From Terriglobales bacterium (GTDB lineage Bacteria > Acidobacteriota > Terriglobia > Terriglobales > Acidobacteriaceae), in NCBI GenBank assembly GCA_025936825.1, contig JAICSO010000002.1, positions 186,001 to 250,000 on the forward strand: a DNA stretch of 64,000 nt. Direction: 5' to 3'. A program made the translations under genes and the position numbers. Shown in pieces: positions 52,771 to 62,014 of the stretch. Position 1 is the first letter of the stretch; every line of letters begins with the position of its first letter. The notes beneath the pieces were generated by a model that saw only the letters and a program-made list of their open reading frames with translations, made no database searches and was not told where the DNA came from.

Positions 52771-52798
52771 AGCAGTGAGCGGAGGGCAGTGAGCAGCG
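52771..52798. repeat. Heptamer tract M (4 units, AGCAGTG type), inverted partner of tract N
   Basis: AGCAGTG, AGCGGAG, GGCAGTG, AGCAGCG. It lies in the dprA-mqnA divergent gap and faces tract N 79 bp away. Confidence 0.8.
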
Positions 52799-52877
52799 AG
52801 CAGACGGACGCGTTTTAGCTTGCAACTCGCTGTAAACAGAACAACTCGTGCGCAGATCGCAAGGGAGCACAGCGGTT

Positions 52878-52912
52878 TGCTCGCAGCTCATAGCTCTCTG
52901 CTCACAGCTCAA
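52878..52912. repeat. Heptamer tract N (5 units, AGCTCAT type), overlapping the mqnA start
   Basis: TGCTCGC, AGCTCAT, AGCTCTC, TGCTCAC, AGCTCAA; the last A is the first base of the mqnA ATG (52912). No Shine-Dalgarno can precede mqnA. Confidence 0.85.
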
Positions 52913-53730
52913 TGCGCATCTCTGCCATCTCATATCTCAACGCGGCCCCGTTGATGTGGGATTTCGAGCACGGGCTCGCTAGCCCAGAATTCGAGATCTC
53001 CTACACTGTTCCGTCGCAATGCGCTGCAGAACTGGCGCGCGGAACAGCCGATATTGGAATTATCCCCGCAGCTGCGTACGCCGCCATACCAAACCTCGTG
53101 ATCATTCCCGGCGTGGCGATCGCATCCAAACAGCCGGTACGATCCATCCTGCTGGTCAGCCATAAGTCGCTTGAGGAGATCCGCACCGTCGCGCTCGACA
53201 ACTCTTCTCTCACTTCCGTCGCCCTTACGCGTGTGCTATTCGAAAAGTTCTGGCGCGGAGAGAGAACGTTCACCTCAGCTGCCCCCGATATCGATGCCAT
53301 GCTCGCCAGCAACGATGCCGCGCTCCTGATCGGCGACCCAGCGTTGCAGGTGGACCGTTCCAAATATCAGACCTGGGACCTTGCCGAGGAGTGGATTCGC
53401 TTTACGGGCAAGCCATTCGTGTTCGCATTTTGGGCAGTGCGCGAAGAAGCCTTGAACGGTACTGCGCTGGATTTAGCCACCATCTTCAATCGGTCGCGCG
53501 ATCATGGTCTTCAATCGAACCATATCGACGAGATTGTTCGCAGCTGGTCGCCAAAGCTCGGAATTACCGAGCAAGCCGCACGCGACTACCTCACCCGCAG
53601 CATTCATTTTCAGCTGGATGATGAGTGCCTGGAGGGCTTGCGCTTGTTCTACGCCTACGCACACAGTTATGGCCTTTTACCCAGAGTCCCACAACTGCAG
53701 TTTGCTCACGCCAACGTAGGTAAAGGTTGA
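52912..53730 (+). CDS. mqnA: Chorismate dehydratase MqnA (futalosine menaquinone pathway)
   Basis: This 272-residue protein of periplasmic-binding-protein fold makes 3-[(1-carboxyvinyl)oxy]benzoate from chorismate. Typical sequence: RISAISYLNAAPLMWDFEHG, SQCAAELARGTADIGIIPAA, VALDNSSLTSVALTRVLFEK, LLIGDPAL and EEWIRFTGKPFVFAFWAV. It shows that the organism uses the futalosine route to menaquinone. Its start codon is directly attached to a heptamer tract, so translation likely depends on a leaderless mRNA or weak initiation. Confidence 0.95.
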   Translation: MRISAISYLNAAPLMWDFEHGLASPEFEISYTVPSQCAAELARGTADIGIIPAAAYAAIPNLVIIPGVAIASKQPVRSILLVSHKSLEEIRTVALDNSSLTSVALTRVLFEKFWRGERTFTSAAPDIDAMLASNDAALLIGDPALQVDRSKYQTWDLAEEWIRFTGKPFVFAFWAVREEALNGTALDLATIFNRSRDHGLQSNHIDEIVRSWSPKLGITEQAARDYLTRSIHFQLDDECLEGLRLFYAYAHSYGLLPRVPQLQFAHANVGKG

Positions 53731-53761
53731 AATTCGAGGACTCAGCCGGGGACACACTTTA

Positions 53762-53795
53762 GTGCTCAGAGAGTCCTGAGCACGCGTGCTATAAT
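53762..53795 (+). promoter_or_regulatory. Extended -10 promoter with overlapping palindrome before the DEAD helicase
   Basis: TGCTATAAT (TATAAT 53790-53795) is a good extended -10. Just upstream, GTGCTCAG (53762-53769) and CTGAGCAC (53776-53783) form a perfect palindrome over the -35 position: a possible operator. A leader of about 175 nt to ATG 53978 is implied. Confidence 0.6.
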
Positions 53796-53977
53796 CTTTG
53801 AAGTCGCTATTTCCACGGTTTGCTCGTTACGCGGTGACCTCGTTAGGTCAGATTCATCTCCGCCTTCCTGCCCGCCGTTTAGTCCGGCGCCTAATCCAAA
53901 ATTGACGTGAGTGGCAAGGAACCTCCTGACATTTGTCTGTGTCTGTAACGAAAGCCTCTCCAGAAAGAAACCTTAGA

Positions 53978-55165
53978 ATGACGAAGTTTACGGAACTGCC
54001 CCTGTCTTCTGCGTTGCAGCAGAAGCTGGCAGCAGCTCAATTCATTACCCCAACCCCTATTCAGGCAAGCACCATTCCGCCTGCTCTGGAAGGCAAAGAC
54101 GTAATCGGTACCGCACAAACCGGCACGGGCAAGACGCTTGCTTTCCTTATCCCGATCATCGAGATGATGCAGCGAGAACTCTCGCGCAAGACGACGGCGT
54201 TAGTGCTATTGCCGACGCGCGAACTTGCCATGCAGGTCCATGAACAATATGAGAACCTCCGCGGAAAGAGCATGCCCAAGGCAGCGCTGGTAGTCGGCGG
54301 CGTTTCCGAGAAGGCTCAGATTCAAAGCCTTCGCACCTGCGGATTGGTGATCGCAACGCCCGGGCGCCTACAGGACTTCATTACGCGCCGGCTCGCCGAT
54401 CTGAGCCAGATCAAGATTCTCGTGCTCGACGAAGCCGACCGCATGCTGGACATGGGCTTTCTGCCCGCGATCCGGCGAATTCTGGCGATTCTGCCCGCAC
54501 GGCGGCAAACACTTTGTTTCTCCGCAACTATGGAGCAATCCGTGGCCAGCCTGGTACATGACTACATGCGCGACCCGGTACGAATCGCTTTAGGATCGGT
54601 GCTGAAGCCCGCAGAAAGCGTCCAGTTGACAGCCTACGAAGTGCGTCCCGGAGAGAAGCTCGACGCCTTGAGGCAACTTTTGTATGAGGAAACCGGGCAG
54701 ACGTTGATCTTCACGCGCACCAAGCGTGGATCGCAGCGGCTAGCCGGTGATCTTGTCCGCGATGGCTTCCGTGCCACCATGATCCACGGCGACCGCTCGC
54801 AATCCCAGCGTAATGCGGCGCTGAGTGGGTTTCAGGAAGGCCGGTTCCAGGTGCTGGTCGCGACCGACGTAGCGTCCCGCGGCCTCCACGTCGACGATGT
54901 AGCGCACGTGATCAACTATGACGTTCCCAAGATTGCCGAAGACTTTATCCACCGCGTAGGGCGGACTGGCCGGGCCGGTTCGGCAGGCCGGGCTTCTACC
55001 CTCGTCGCCGGCGCGGAGGCTCTCGAACTGCGTAACATCGAACGCACCCTTCGGTTGCGTATCGAACGCAGGCAGGTCGAGACTTCGAATCGTCCGGTCA
55101 AGGTGGTCAAGAATACTCTAACTTCACGAACACTGAACGCTCTTCCCGGCGAAGTGTTCGTCTAA
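53978..55165 (+). CDS. DEAD-box ATP-dependent RNA helicase
   Basis: This encodes 395 residues from ATG 53978. The Q motif region (FTELPLSSALQQKLAAAQF), I AQTGTGKT, Ia PTRELAMQVHEQY, II VLDEADRMLDMGF, III SATMEQSVASL, IV-V TLIFTRTKRGSQRLAG and ATDVASRGLHVDDVAHVINYD, and VI HRVGRTGRAGSAG are all in place. It has a short basic C-terminal tail and resembles RhlE/DbpA-type helicases without an RNA-binding extension. The long leader could mediate cold or autoregulation. A hairpin follows the gene. Confidence 0.94.
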   Translation: MTKFTELPLSSALQQKLAAAQFITPTPIQASTIPPALEGKDVIGTAQTGTGKTLAFLIPIIEMMQRELSRKTTALVLLPTRELAMQVHEQYENLRGKSMPKAALVVGGVSEKAQIQSLRTCGLVIATPGRLQDFITRRLADLSQIKILVLDEADRMLDMGFLPAIRRILAILPARRQTLCFSATMEQSVASLVHDYMRDPVRIALGSVLKPAESVQLTAYEVRPGEKLDALRQLLYEETGQTLIFTRTKRGSQRLAGDLVRDGFRATMIHGDRSQSQRNAALSGFQEGRFQVLVATDVASRGLHVDDVAHVINYDVPKIAEDFIHRVGRTGRAGSAGRASTLVAGAEALELRNIERTLRLRIERRQVETSNRPVKVVKNTLTSRTLNALPGEVFV

Positions 55166-55178
55166 AACTCAACCACAG

Positions 55179-55215
55179 GCTCGGGTAGGTTCACTTAGCC
55201 CTGGATCACCCGAGC
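55179..55215. repeat. Inverted repeat after the helicase gene
   Basis: GCTCGGGT (55179-55186) and ACCCGAGC (55208-55215) enclose a 21-nt loop. It could be an mRNA 3' hairpin of the helicase or a leader element of the next gene. Confidence 0.5.
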
Positions 55216-55278
55216 AGGTTGAATTTCATTCCCCCGCCACATACCACTGCGGAGCGGCAAACTGGCTTCTAAGTTTTG

Positions 55279-55926
55279 ATGTTCCCGTCTTCTATCGTCG
55301 CTACACTCTTCGTCTGGCGCTGGATCCTGCGTTTAGGCGGTCCAGGCTTGATCTTCCTCGGTGTTGTCGATAACTCGGTCGTCCCCCTGACCGGCAGCAT
55401 GGATGTGCTCACCATCTGGCTCGCCGCGGGACATCGCAACGTCTGGCCCTATTACGCGTTAATGGCAACCATTGGCGCGGTGATCGGCGGATACATCACC
55501 TATGCTCTGGGACGTAAGGGCGGCAAAGAAGCTATTGAGCGCAAGCTTAGGAAAGAAAAAGCAGAAAAGCTCTTCAAGCGCTTCGATCGGTGGGGTTTTG
55601 AATCAGTTGCAGTAGGCGCATTGCTGCCGCCGCCCTTCCCGCTCGTCCCGGTGCTTCTGGCCGCCGGCGCGCTGCAATATTCGCGGAAAAAATTCCTGGC
55701 GGCGCTCACGCTCGGACGCAGCGTCCGCTATTGCTTGGTAGCGGGAATAGGCTCTTTGTATGCTGGGCCGATCACTTCATTCTTCTCGCGTTATTACAAG
55801 CCGACCGCACTTGTGCTCGCTGGCATTGCGGCAATCGGCAGTTTTTTTGCGATTCGCGAATACATGCATTCCCGCAAACCCAAGTCCGAAGCTCCGGACG
55901 CCCTGCACCCAAGCAAAGCAGCCTGA
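55279..55926 (+). CDS. VTT/DedA-like inner-membrane protein
   Basis: This encodes 215 residues with SNARE-associated (VTT) features: LIFLGVVDNSVVPLTGSMDVL, AVIGGYITYALGRKGGKEAI, then a re-entrant-type GALLPPPFPLVPVLLAAGAL and basic loops. The typical E-x-x-x-P and G-x4-R motifs of DedA (GRSVRYCLVAGIGSLY) are recognisable. Members are implicated in undecaprenyl-phosphate or phospholipid translocation. ATG 55279 rather than TTG 55276. Heptamer tract P lies 13 bp past the stop. Confidence 0.85.
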   Translation: MFPSSIVATLFVWRWILRLGGPGLIFLGVVDNSVVPLTGSMDVLTIWLAAGHRNVWPYYALMATIGAVIGGYITYALGRKGGKEAIERKLRKEKAEKLFKRFDRWGFESVAVGALLPPPFPLVPVLLAAGALQYSRKKFLAALTLGRSVRYCLVAGIGSLYAGPITSFFSRYYKPTALVLAGIAAIGSFFAIREYMHSRKPKSEAPDALHPSKAA

Positions 55927-55938
55927 CATCCTCATCGG

Positions 55939-55981
55939 CCCTAGAGTCTAGAGCCTAGAGCCTGAAACCTGAAACCCTGAA
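55939..55981. repeat. Heptamer tract P (6 units, GCCTGAA/GCCTAGA type)
   Basis: CCCTAGA, GTCTAGA, GCCTAGA, GCCTGAA, ACCTGAA and an 8-nt ACCCTGAA. It ends 2 bp before the ribF stop, between convergent genes. Confidence 0.85.
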
Positions 55982-55983
55982 AC

Positions 55984-56931
55984 TCACCCCTCGTATTTTC
56001 TTAATTTGTGTAGGAACCGGTGCGCTTTTGAAACGTCCCTCGCAATCTGATCCCGAAGGTCCTGCACGGAAGGGAACTTCATTTCATCGCGCAAGCGCGA
56101 GAGAAATGAGAGCTCAATCGGCGTCTGAGCAGTGAGTTCGATCGGATGAAAGTTGAGCAGGTGAGTTTCGATGGCAAACGACTCTTCTCCGAATGTGGGC
56201 CGGTTCCCGATATTCGTAACGGAATCGAAACACTCTTCTCCAACACGGGTGCGAGTGATGTAGACGCCGTCCCTTGGGACCAACTCTTCGTAGCGCGAAA
56301 GGTTGATGGTAGGAACCGTATATTTCGAGCCGTATCCCCGGCCCCTGCCGGCGGTCGAAAGAATGCTGAATGGCCGTGTCAGTAGGACACGCGCGCGATG
56401 CATGTCGCCAGCGCGAATGAGTTCGCGAATCCGCGTGCTGGAAACGGAAGCTCCACGAATCCGCATCTCCGGATAGACTACGACCTCAAATCCTAGCTCC
56501 CGGCCAAACTCGGTCAGCATGGCAATGTTACCGGACGCCTTGTGCCCGAAATGAAAGTTGTAACCTTCGTGGACCTCGACCGCGTGCAGCCGATCGCGCA
56601 GAATCTGTTCGGCAAATTCGCGCGGGCTCATCAGCGAAAGATCACGGGTGAAGGGAAGCAGGAGCACTGCATCGACTCCGGACTGCCCGAGAAGGCGCAG
56701 TTTCTCCGGCGTCGGTGTGATGAGCTTCAATCCGGAATCCGGCCGCAGAATTCGCATGGGATGGGGTTCAAAGCTGACCGCCACGGATTTCGCTCCACGC
56801 TTGCGAGCGCGAGCCACAATCTCGTCCAGTACGCGCCGGTGTGCACGATGTACACCGTCGAAGTTGCCGACGCTGACCAGGGTTGGCCCGAAATCCGCCG
56901 GAATCTCGCTCAAGTGCCGGAAGACTTGCAT
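55984..56931 (-). CDS. ribF: Bifunctional riboflavin kinase / FAD synthetase
   Basis: This 315-residue enzyme makes FMN and FAD from riboflavin. The N-terminal adenylyltransferase domain has LVSVGNFDGVHRAHRRVLDE and NFHFGHKASGNIAML. The RFK domain has GRGRGYGSKYTVPTINL, DGVYITRTRVG, and NIGNRPTFGEESFAIETHLL. The end (LRDEMKFPSVQDLRDQIARD) is typical. It is the last gene of the ygfZ-DUF1844-MBL-ribF operon, sharing a base with the MBL gene stop. Confidence 0.96.
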   Translation of the reverse strand: MQVFRHLSEIPADFGPTLVSVGNFDGVHRAHRRVLDEIVARARKRGAKSVAVSFEPHPMRILRPDSGLKLITPTPEKLRLLGQSGVDAVLLLPFTRDLSLMSPREFAEQILRDRLHAVEVHEGYNFHFGHKASGNIAMLTEFGRELGFEVVVYPEMRIRGASVSSTRIRELIRAGDMHRARVLLTRPFSILSTAGRGRGYGSKYTVPTINLSRYEELVPRDGVYITRTRVGEECFDSVTNIGNRPTFGEESFAIETHLLNFHPIELTAQTPIELSFLSRLRDEMKFPSVQDLRDQIARDVSKAHRFLHKLRKYEG

Positions 56932-57704
56932 CAGATCTCGAACTCCAGTTTCATGCCGTCGTAGCAGAGCCTGACGTTTTCCGGCAGGGAAGCATTGGTA
57001 GCCTCATGCGGTAGGTCATGACAGATGTGTGTGAAAAATGCCCGTCGAGGTTTCAATCGCTCCACAGTTTGCAGGGAATGCTCCACCGTTGAATGCGTGG
57101 GATGAGGTTTGTATCGAAGCGCGTCGAGGAATAGAACGTCCAGATCTTCGAGCTGCTTAAGAGAGGTCTCGGGAATGTCGCTGTGGTCAGTGAGGTACGC
57201 CGCCGATCCAAAACGAAAGCCGTAGATCTCCGCTTCGCCGTGAATCAGCGTGACTGGCGTAAACGTTGCGCCAAATAGCTCGAGCGGGCCTTCGATCGGC
57301 TTCATCTCAACCAGGGGCAGGCCTCCAAACTTGTAATCCGCAACAAAGATGTACTTGAACATGTTGCGAATAAATTCCGCCGCTTCGGGATGCGCGTACA
57401 GCGGCAAGCGGTTCGGCTTATGCAGAAAGCTCAGCGGCCGCAAATCGTCAATGCCGAGCAGGTGGTCAGCATGCGTGTGTGTGTATAAAACGGCGTCCAG
57501 GCGTCGAATATTTTCGCGGATTGCCTGCTCGCGGAAGTCCGGCGTCGTGTCTATGAGCACCGCGCGTTCACCGTACTCGACCACGACCGACGGACGAGTG
57601 CGCCGGTCGCGCGGATCGCTGGAATGGCAAACCGCGCAGTCACAGCCGATCGTGGGCACGCCCATCGACGTGCCGCTTCCAAGCACGGTGAGCGTTGCTT
57701 TCAT
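56931..57704 (-). CDS. MBL-fold phosphodiesterase (PhnP-like)
   Basis: This encodes 257 residues. GSGTSMGVPTIGCDCAVC with a Cys-rich loop, YTHTHADHLLGIDDLR (HxHxDH motif), AYLTDHSDIPETSL and FFTHICHDLPH are those of the PhnP/cyclic-phosphate phosphodiesterase branch. It overlaps the DUF1844 stop (57701-57704) and touches ribF. Substrate unknown; a cyclic or nucleotide phosphodiester is likely. Confidence 0.93.
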   Translation of the reverse strand: MKATLTVLGSGTSMGVPTIGCDCAVCHSSDPRDRRTRPSVVVEYGERAVLIDTTPDFREQAIRENIRRLDAVLYTHTHADHLLGIDDLRPLSFLHKPNRLPLYAHPEAAEFIRNMFKYIFVADYKFGGLPLVEMKPIEGPLELFGATFTPVTLIHGEAEIYGFRFGSAAYLTDHSDIPETSLKQLEDLDVLFLDALRYKPHPTHSTVEHSLQTVERLKPRRAFFTHICHDLPHEATNASLPENVRLCYDGMKLEFEI

Positions 57705-58246
57705 TTTGTGGGTGGCGCCTGCTGTGGACCTCGCGCAATGGCATTGGTCACTTCGACATACGCCATGCGCAACTCGTAAAGCGCATTCTGCAGAAATCCC
57801 TGTTCTTTCGGCGTGAGATTGCCCTTGGTCTTGTCGCTCAGCAGTGCAATGGTGTCTATGGTCTGACGTGCACCAATGAGGTCGAGTTGTGGCTGGCCGC
57901 CCTGTTCGTGCATGAGGCCGAGCTGCAACATACCCGTCATGTACAGCGAGGCGAGAAAGCGCTCGAATGTAATTTCGAGCTCTTTCGCCGAATGGCCGCT
58001 TGCTTCCACCTGGCGGTCCATTTCCTGCGAGGACTTCTCATAAGCATCGGCCTGTTCTTTTTGCTCGTCAGCGGAGGGCGATGGCGGGACAGCTGCCTCC
58101 TGCTGCGGCGGCTGCTCCGGGGCGGGTGCTGGTTTCGAGGAGGCTTGCTCCGGTTCCTCTTCGCTTGCTTCGGGGCGCAACTCGCCATCTGCGGTGAACA
58201 GCCGGCGATCGGTTACGGTGAAGGTTTCGTTTTTCTTTTCTGCCAT
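57701..58246 (-). CDS. DUF1844 protein
   Basis: This encodes 181 residues from ATG 58246. It has KKNETFTVTDRRLFTADGEL at the N-terminus, a Pro/Gln/Glu-rich low-complexity linker (PAPAPEQPPQQEAAVPP) and the C-terminal DUF1844 helical pair (FERFLASLYMTGMLQLGLMH; QTIDTIALLSDKTKGNLT). Function unknown. It is second in a tightly packed operon. Confidence 0.92.
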   Translation of the reverse strand: MAEKKNETFTVTDRRLFTADGELRPEASEEEPEQASSKPAPAPEQPPQQEAAVPPSPSADEQKEQADAYEKSSQEMDRQVEASGHSAKELEITFERFLASLYMTGMLQLGLMHEQGGQPQLDLIGARQTIDTIALLSDKTKGNLTPKEQGFLQNALYELRMAYVEVTNAIARGPQQAPPTK

Positions 58247-58279
58247 ATTGGTCAACCGAGCCTGCAAACAGCTCAAAAA

Positions 58280-59296
58280 TCAGAGTTGTTGAATCAAATT
58301 TGAAAAAGGCAAAGACGCTGGACGCAATGTCGCCCCACCGGCTTCAAAGCTCGCACCGGGCGTGAGGTGCTCCTTGCGCAGCAGGCCAAGTGCGATCACA
58401 CGCGAACCATCGTCCGTCGGGATCTTTGCAGTGCTGGTGATCAGGCCGACATCTTTCCCGTCCACCTGGATCGGTGTCCCACTCGCGCCAGCCGAGCCAC
58501 TGACTTCAAAACCTGTTAGCACGCGGTGCACGGAGCCTCGAGCCCGTATGCGTTCGACGATCTCCTGCCCGATGTAGCAGCCCTTATTAAAATTGAGTGC
58601 GCGATCTTGTGCGGTCTCGTGCGGCAGAGTGCGCTCGCGAATATCCACACCAATCTTCGGGATCCCACACAGGATTCTGAACGCGTCGAGCGCCGCTTCG
58701 CCAACTTCCTCTGCGCCCGCTTGCAGCAGAGCAGCCCAGAACGCGTCTGCATGCTCTTTGGGAACCCAGAACTCGTAATTCGCCACGCATGGATTGTCAC
58801 CGCGAACCGCCGTTATTGTGACCCCATTCCATGCAGTCTCGGCGATGGTCAACGGTCGTTCCGGACCCGTCATCCCATGCGACTCGATGAGCTGCGTCGC
58901 TTTCGGCCCGGCGATCCCAAAAATCGCAATCGAAGCCCCGAGTTCCTGGACTTCTACTTTGTCCATGATGATGTATCGGCGTAGCTGCGGAAGCAGTCCA
59001 GCCTGAGCGTGCTCGATTTCGAGGACGAGACTCTCGCCACGATTGAAGGCGTACAAATCGCCTTGAATCTGTCCCTGCGGATTCAGGACGAAGGCGTATA
59101 CACCCCGCCCAACCGCGAGGTCCCGTATGTTGTTGCTAACCATACCGTTAAGCCAGCGGACACGGTCTTTCCCGGCCAGTGAAATCAGGGTTTGGTTAAC
59201 CTTGTACGCCCCGCATCCGGCGGCCAGCGCGTGTAGCTCGGAACGCAGGTTCTGGTGCTGTTCAGCGATATTTTCGTGTTGTGCAACAAGCATCAT
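58280..59296 (-). CDS. ygfZ: Folate-dependent YgfZ/GcvT-like protein
   Basis: This encodes 338 residues. The YgfZ signature FNKGCYIGQEIVERIRARGSVHR contains the K-G-C-Y-x-G-Q-E motif with the conserved Cys; other blocks are DRVRWLNGMVSNNIRDL, LNPQGQIQGDLYAF and IPKIGVDIRERTLPHETAQD. These proteins bind tetrahydrofolate and assist Fe-S enzyme maturation. It is the first gene of the operon that continues with DUF1844, MBL and ribF. Confidence 0.93.
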   Translation of the reverse strand: MMLVAQHENIAEQHQNLRSELHALAAGCGAYKVNQTLISLAGKDRVRWLNGMVSNNIRDLAVGRGVYAFVLNPQGQIQGDLYAFNRGESLVLEIEHAQAGLLPQLRRYIIMDKVEVQELGASIAIFGIAGPKATQLIESHGMTGPERPLTIAETAWNGVTITAVRGDNPCVANYEFWVPKEHADAFWAALLQAGAEEVGEAALDAFRILCGIPKIGVDIRERTLPHETAQDRALNFNKGCYIGQEIVERIRARGSVHRVLTGFEVSGSAGASGTPIQVDGKDVGLITSTAKIPTDDGSRVIALGLLRKEHLTPGASFEAGGATLRPASLPFSNLIQQL

Positions 59297-59338
59297 TCGA
59301 TGATTTGATTATAGCCAAGGCGCGCAGGTCGCAAGGTC

Positions 59339-59427
59339 GTGGCTGGGGGCTAATAGCCCGTCGGACGAGCATTAGGCTTTTTCCACCGAGCACAAGCGGT
59401 GGCCGCTAACTACTAGCCGCTAGCCAC
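59339..59427. repeat. Heptamer tract Q, inverted pair (CTAGCCG/GGCTAAT type)
   Basis: The left arm (59339-59359, ending GGGGCTAATAGCC) and right arm (59401-59427, GGCCGCTAACTACTAGCCG then CTAGCCAC) are inverted relatives around a 41-bp centre. Units are less regular than in other tracts. Confidence 0.55.
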
Positions 59428-59446
59428 TTGTGTTACCTTTCCTCCC

Positions 59447-60520
59447 GTGGCCAGCACGAAGAAGCGAATCGCCGTCCTTCCCGGCGACGGTATTGGGAAA
59501 GAAGTCATTCCCGCTGCGCTTGAGGTCATCGAAGCCTCCGGGGTTACCGTCGAGTTTACGCACTTCGATTGGGGAGCGGATCGATACCTTGCCGACGGAA
59601 CCACAGTCCCGACCGACGGTTTCACCACGCTAGCTGGCGACTTTAACGCGGTCTTCCTCGGCGCGTTCGGCGACCCGCGCGTGAAGACCAACATTCATGC
59701 CAAAGAGATCCTGCTTGGCATGCGCTTCAAAATGGATCTCTATGCGAATGTCCGTCCGGTGCGCCTGCTTGATCCGTCGCTGTGCCCGCTGAAGGGAATC
59801 GAACCCAAGGACGTCGATTTCGTGGTTATCCGTGAAAACACCGAGGGCGTTTACGTCGATTCTGGTGGCATCTTCAAGCAGGGAACTGCCGACGAACTTG
59901 CCGTTCAGGAGGACATCAACACTCGCAAAGGTGTGGAGCGAATCATTCGTTTCGCCTTCGAATATTGCAAGTCCGAAAAGAAAAGCGACGGTAGTGCTCG
60001 CACCCGCGTTCTCCTCTGCGACAAGTCAAATGCCATGACTTACGCCGGCAGCCTCTGGCAGCGCGTGTTCAAGGAAGTCTCTGCGGAATATCCTCACTTC
60101 AAGGCCGAGCACATGTACGTTGACGCTCTCTGCACGCAGATGGTCCGCGATCCGCGTCAGTTGGACGTAATTGTCACCAACAACATGTTCGGCGACATTA
60201 TCAGCGATCTAGGCGCAGGCCTGCAGGGTGGCCTCGGCATGGCGGCCAGTGGAAACATTCATCCGGGCAAAACATCGATGTTCGAGCCTGTCCACGGCTC
60301 CGCGCCTCCGCTCGCGGGAAAGAACGTAGCCAATCCCATTGGCGCGATTCTCACGGCTGCCATGATGCTCAAGCACCTGGGCTTCACCATGGAACCCAGC
60401 CGGATCGAGGCCTCGGTGCTAGAGGCTGTGCGCCAGAAACAAACCACGGCCGATGTTGGCGGCACGGTTGGAACCCGGGAATCCGCCGATTGGATCGCCA
60501 AGAGAGTTGCTGGCTCCTAG
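59447..60520 (+). CDS. Isocitrate/isopropylmalate dehydrogenase family protein
   Basis: This encodes 357 residues from GTG 59447. Beta-decarboxylating dehydrogenase fold: [67 protein letters not shown] and [20 protein letters not shown]. Isopropylmalate dehydrogenase usually has E-L-T-G-G where this has R-E-N-T-E-G, so it may be an isopropylmalate, homoisocitrate or isocitrate-type enzyme. NAD-type cofactor residues cannot be settled by eye. A leuB annotation is plausible but not proved. Confidence 0.9.
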   Translation: MASTKKRIAVLPGDGIGKEVIPAALEVIEASGVTVEFTHFDWGADRYLADGTTVPTDGFTTLAGDFNAVFLGAFGDPRVKTNIHAKEILLGMRFKMDLYANVRPVRLLDPSLCPLKGIEPKDVDFVVIRENTEGVYVDSGGIFKQGTADELAVQEDINTRKGVERIIRFAFEYCKSEKKSDGSARTRVLLCDKSNAMTYAGSLWQRVFKEVSAEYPHFKAEHMYVDALCTQMVRDPRQLDVIVTNNMFGDIISDLGAGLQGGLGMAASGNIHPGKTSMFEPVHGSAPPLAGKNVANPIGAILTAAMMLKHLGFTMEPSRIEASVLEAVRQKQTTADVGGTVGTRESADWIAKRVAGS

Positions 60521-60643
60521 TTTCCGAAACCTGCCTATGGAATTGCGTAGCTCGCTGCAAGCATAATCAAAACCTCGGCCGTTCCTCCGCCGCGAGCAGC
60601 CTCGGACAACGCTCCAGCAGCAACTTTCATCGTAAATGTCGCA

Positions 60644-62014
60644 ATGTACAAGGCTGCATGTGTGCTCACGTTGGTACTAGCCGGAGTATTGGCTGGTTGC
60701 GGTGGAATGACTCAAACTCAATCCCAGGATCCCCCTCCCAGCAACAATCCTCCACCTACTCCGCCCCCTCCGGCCGGCAGTCTGAACGACGTGAACCATA
60801 TCATCTACATGTTGCAGGAGAACCGCGGCTTCGACGAATACTTTGGACAATTGAACAACTACCGTGTGGCACAGGGACTCAATCCCGACGTCAATGTCAC
60901 GCCGGCGAATGCTCAGCAACTGAGTTACGACAAGACCACTTTCTTCACGCCGTTTCACATGAACTCAATGTGTGTCGAGGACCTCAGTTCGTATTGGAAC
61001 GAAAGCCACAACGACCGCAATCATACGGATCCAACCTCTGCGTCCGCAGCGATGGATGGCTTCGCCAATGCCGCGGGGGGCAACTCGCGGAATAGCACTC
61101 CCGGCTACGACATCAACGGCCAGCGAGTGATGGGCTACTACGACGACACCGATTTGCCCTACTACTACTTCATGGCAACGCAGTTCGCCATGTCCGACGC
61201 GTGGTTCTCGCCGGTGATGACGAACACGCCGGCGAATCGCATGTACGCGATGGCAGCTACCTCGCACGGCGTGGTCAATAAGCCGCTTACGCAGGTCAAT
61301 ATCTCTACGATTTTCGACAAACTGGACGCAAAAGGGATTACTTGGAAAAACTACGTTCCGGATTTTCCGAACGGCAGTTCGCTGAAGCCATTTCCCATTT
61401 ACGCCAAAGCACTCAACACCAAGATCGTTCCCATGGCGGACTACTTCACCGATCTGCAAAACGGAACCTTGCCGCAAGTTGTATTCATCGATCGTGACTC
61501 GAAGAATGGATTGGATGAGCATCCCGGTGGAGTACAGATACAGAAGGGTGCGGCGTGGGTGAAGAAGATTGTGGACGCTCTCATGGCCAGCAGCGCCTGG
61601 CAGGATTCGATTTTCTTTTTAAGTTATGACGAAGGTGGTGGATTTTACGACCACGTGCCGCCCGCGCCTGCAGTTTCGCCCGACGGAATTCCACCGGTTC
61701 TTGGCACCAATGACACCTGCACTGCGACCACTGGTCCCGCCTGTGATTTTGTCTTTACAGGCTTTCGGCTGCCGAATATCGTGATCTCCCCGTTCTCAAA
61801 GGTTGGCTATGTGGATCACACCACCATCGATACCACGGCCATCCTGCGGCTGATTGAAATTCGTTTCGGTATCAATCCGTTGACCGCACGCGACGCAGCG
61901 CAGCCGGATATCAGCAATCTGTTCTTCGATTTCACTAATAAGCCGAATTTGACTCCGCCCACGCCGCCTACTCAACCCACAAACGGGCCGTGCTATATCA
62001 CCTCTCTACCGTAA
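60644..62014 (+). CDS. Phosphoesterase-family lipoprotein (phospholipase C / acid phosphatase type)
   Basis: This encodes 456 residues. Lipobox LAGVLAG|CGG and a Pro-rich linker (PPPSNNPPPTPPPP) anchor an extracytoplasmic PF04185-type phosphoesterase: HIIYMLQENRGFDEYFGQL, FAMSDAWFSPVMTNTPANR, VFIDRDSKNGLDEHPGGVQI and FFLSYDEGGGFYDHVPPAPA. The Asn/Glu/Asp/His metal residues of the alkaline-phosphatase superfamily are visible. Substrates in relatives are phospholipids or phosphomonoesters. Its stop overlaps the convergent small gene by 22 nt. Confidence 0.93.
   Translation: MYKAACVLTLVLAGVLAGCGGMTQTQSQDPPPSNNPPPTPPPPAGSLNDVNHIIYMLQENRGFDEYFGQLNNYRVAQGLNPDVNVTPANAQQLSYDKTTFFTPFHMNSMCVEDLSSYWNESHNDRNHTDPTSASAAMDGFANAAGGNSRNSTPGYDINGQRVMGYYDDTDLPYYYFMATQFAMSDAWFSPVMTNTPANRMYAMAATSHGVVNKPLTQVNISTIFDKLDAKGITWKNYVPDFPNGSSLKPFPIYAKALNTKIVPMADYFTDLQNGTLPQVVFIDRDSKNGLDEHPGGVQIQKGAAWVKKIVDALMASSAWQDSIFFLSYDEGGGFYDHVPPAPAVSPDGIPPVLGTNDTCTATTGPACDFVFTGFRLPNIVISPFSKVGYVDHTTIDTTAILRLIEIRFGINPLTARDAAQPDISNLFFDFTNKPNLTPPTPPTQPTNGPCYITSLP

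Noticed and set aside
59447-60520. Firm leuB assignment
   Set aside because: The active-site region has RENTEG instead of ELTGG, so the substrate is open.
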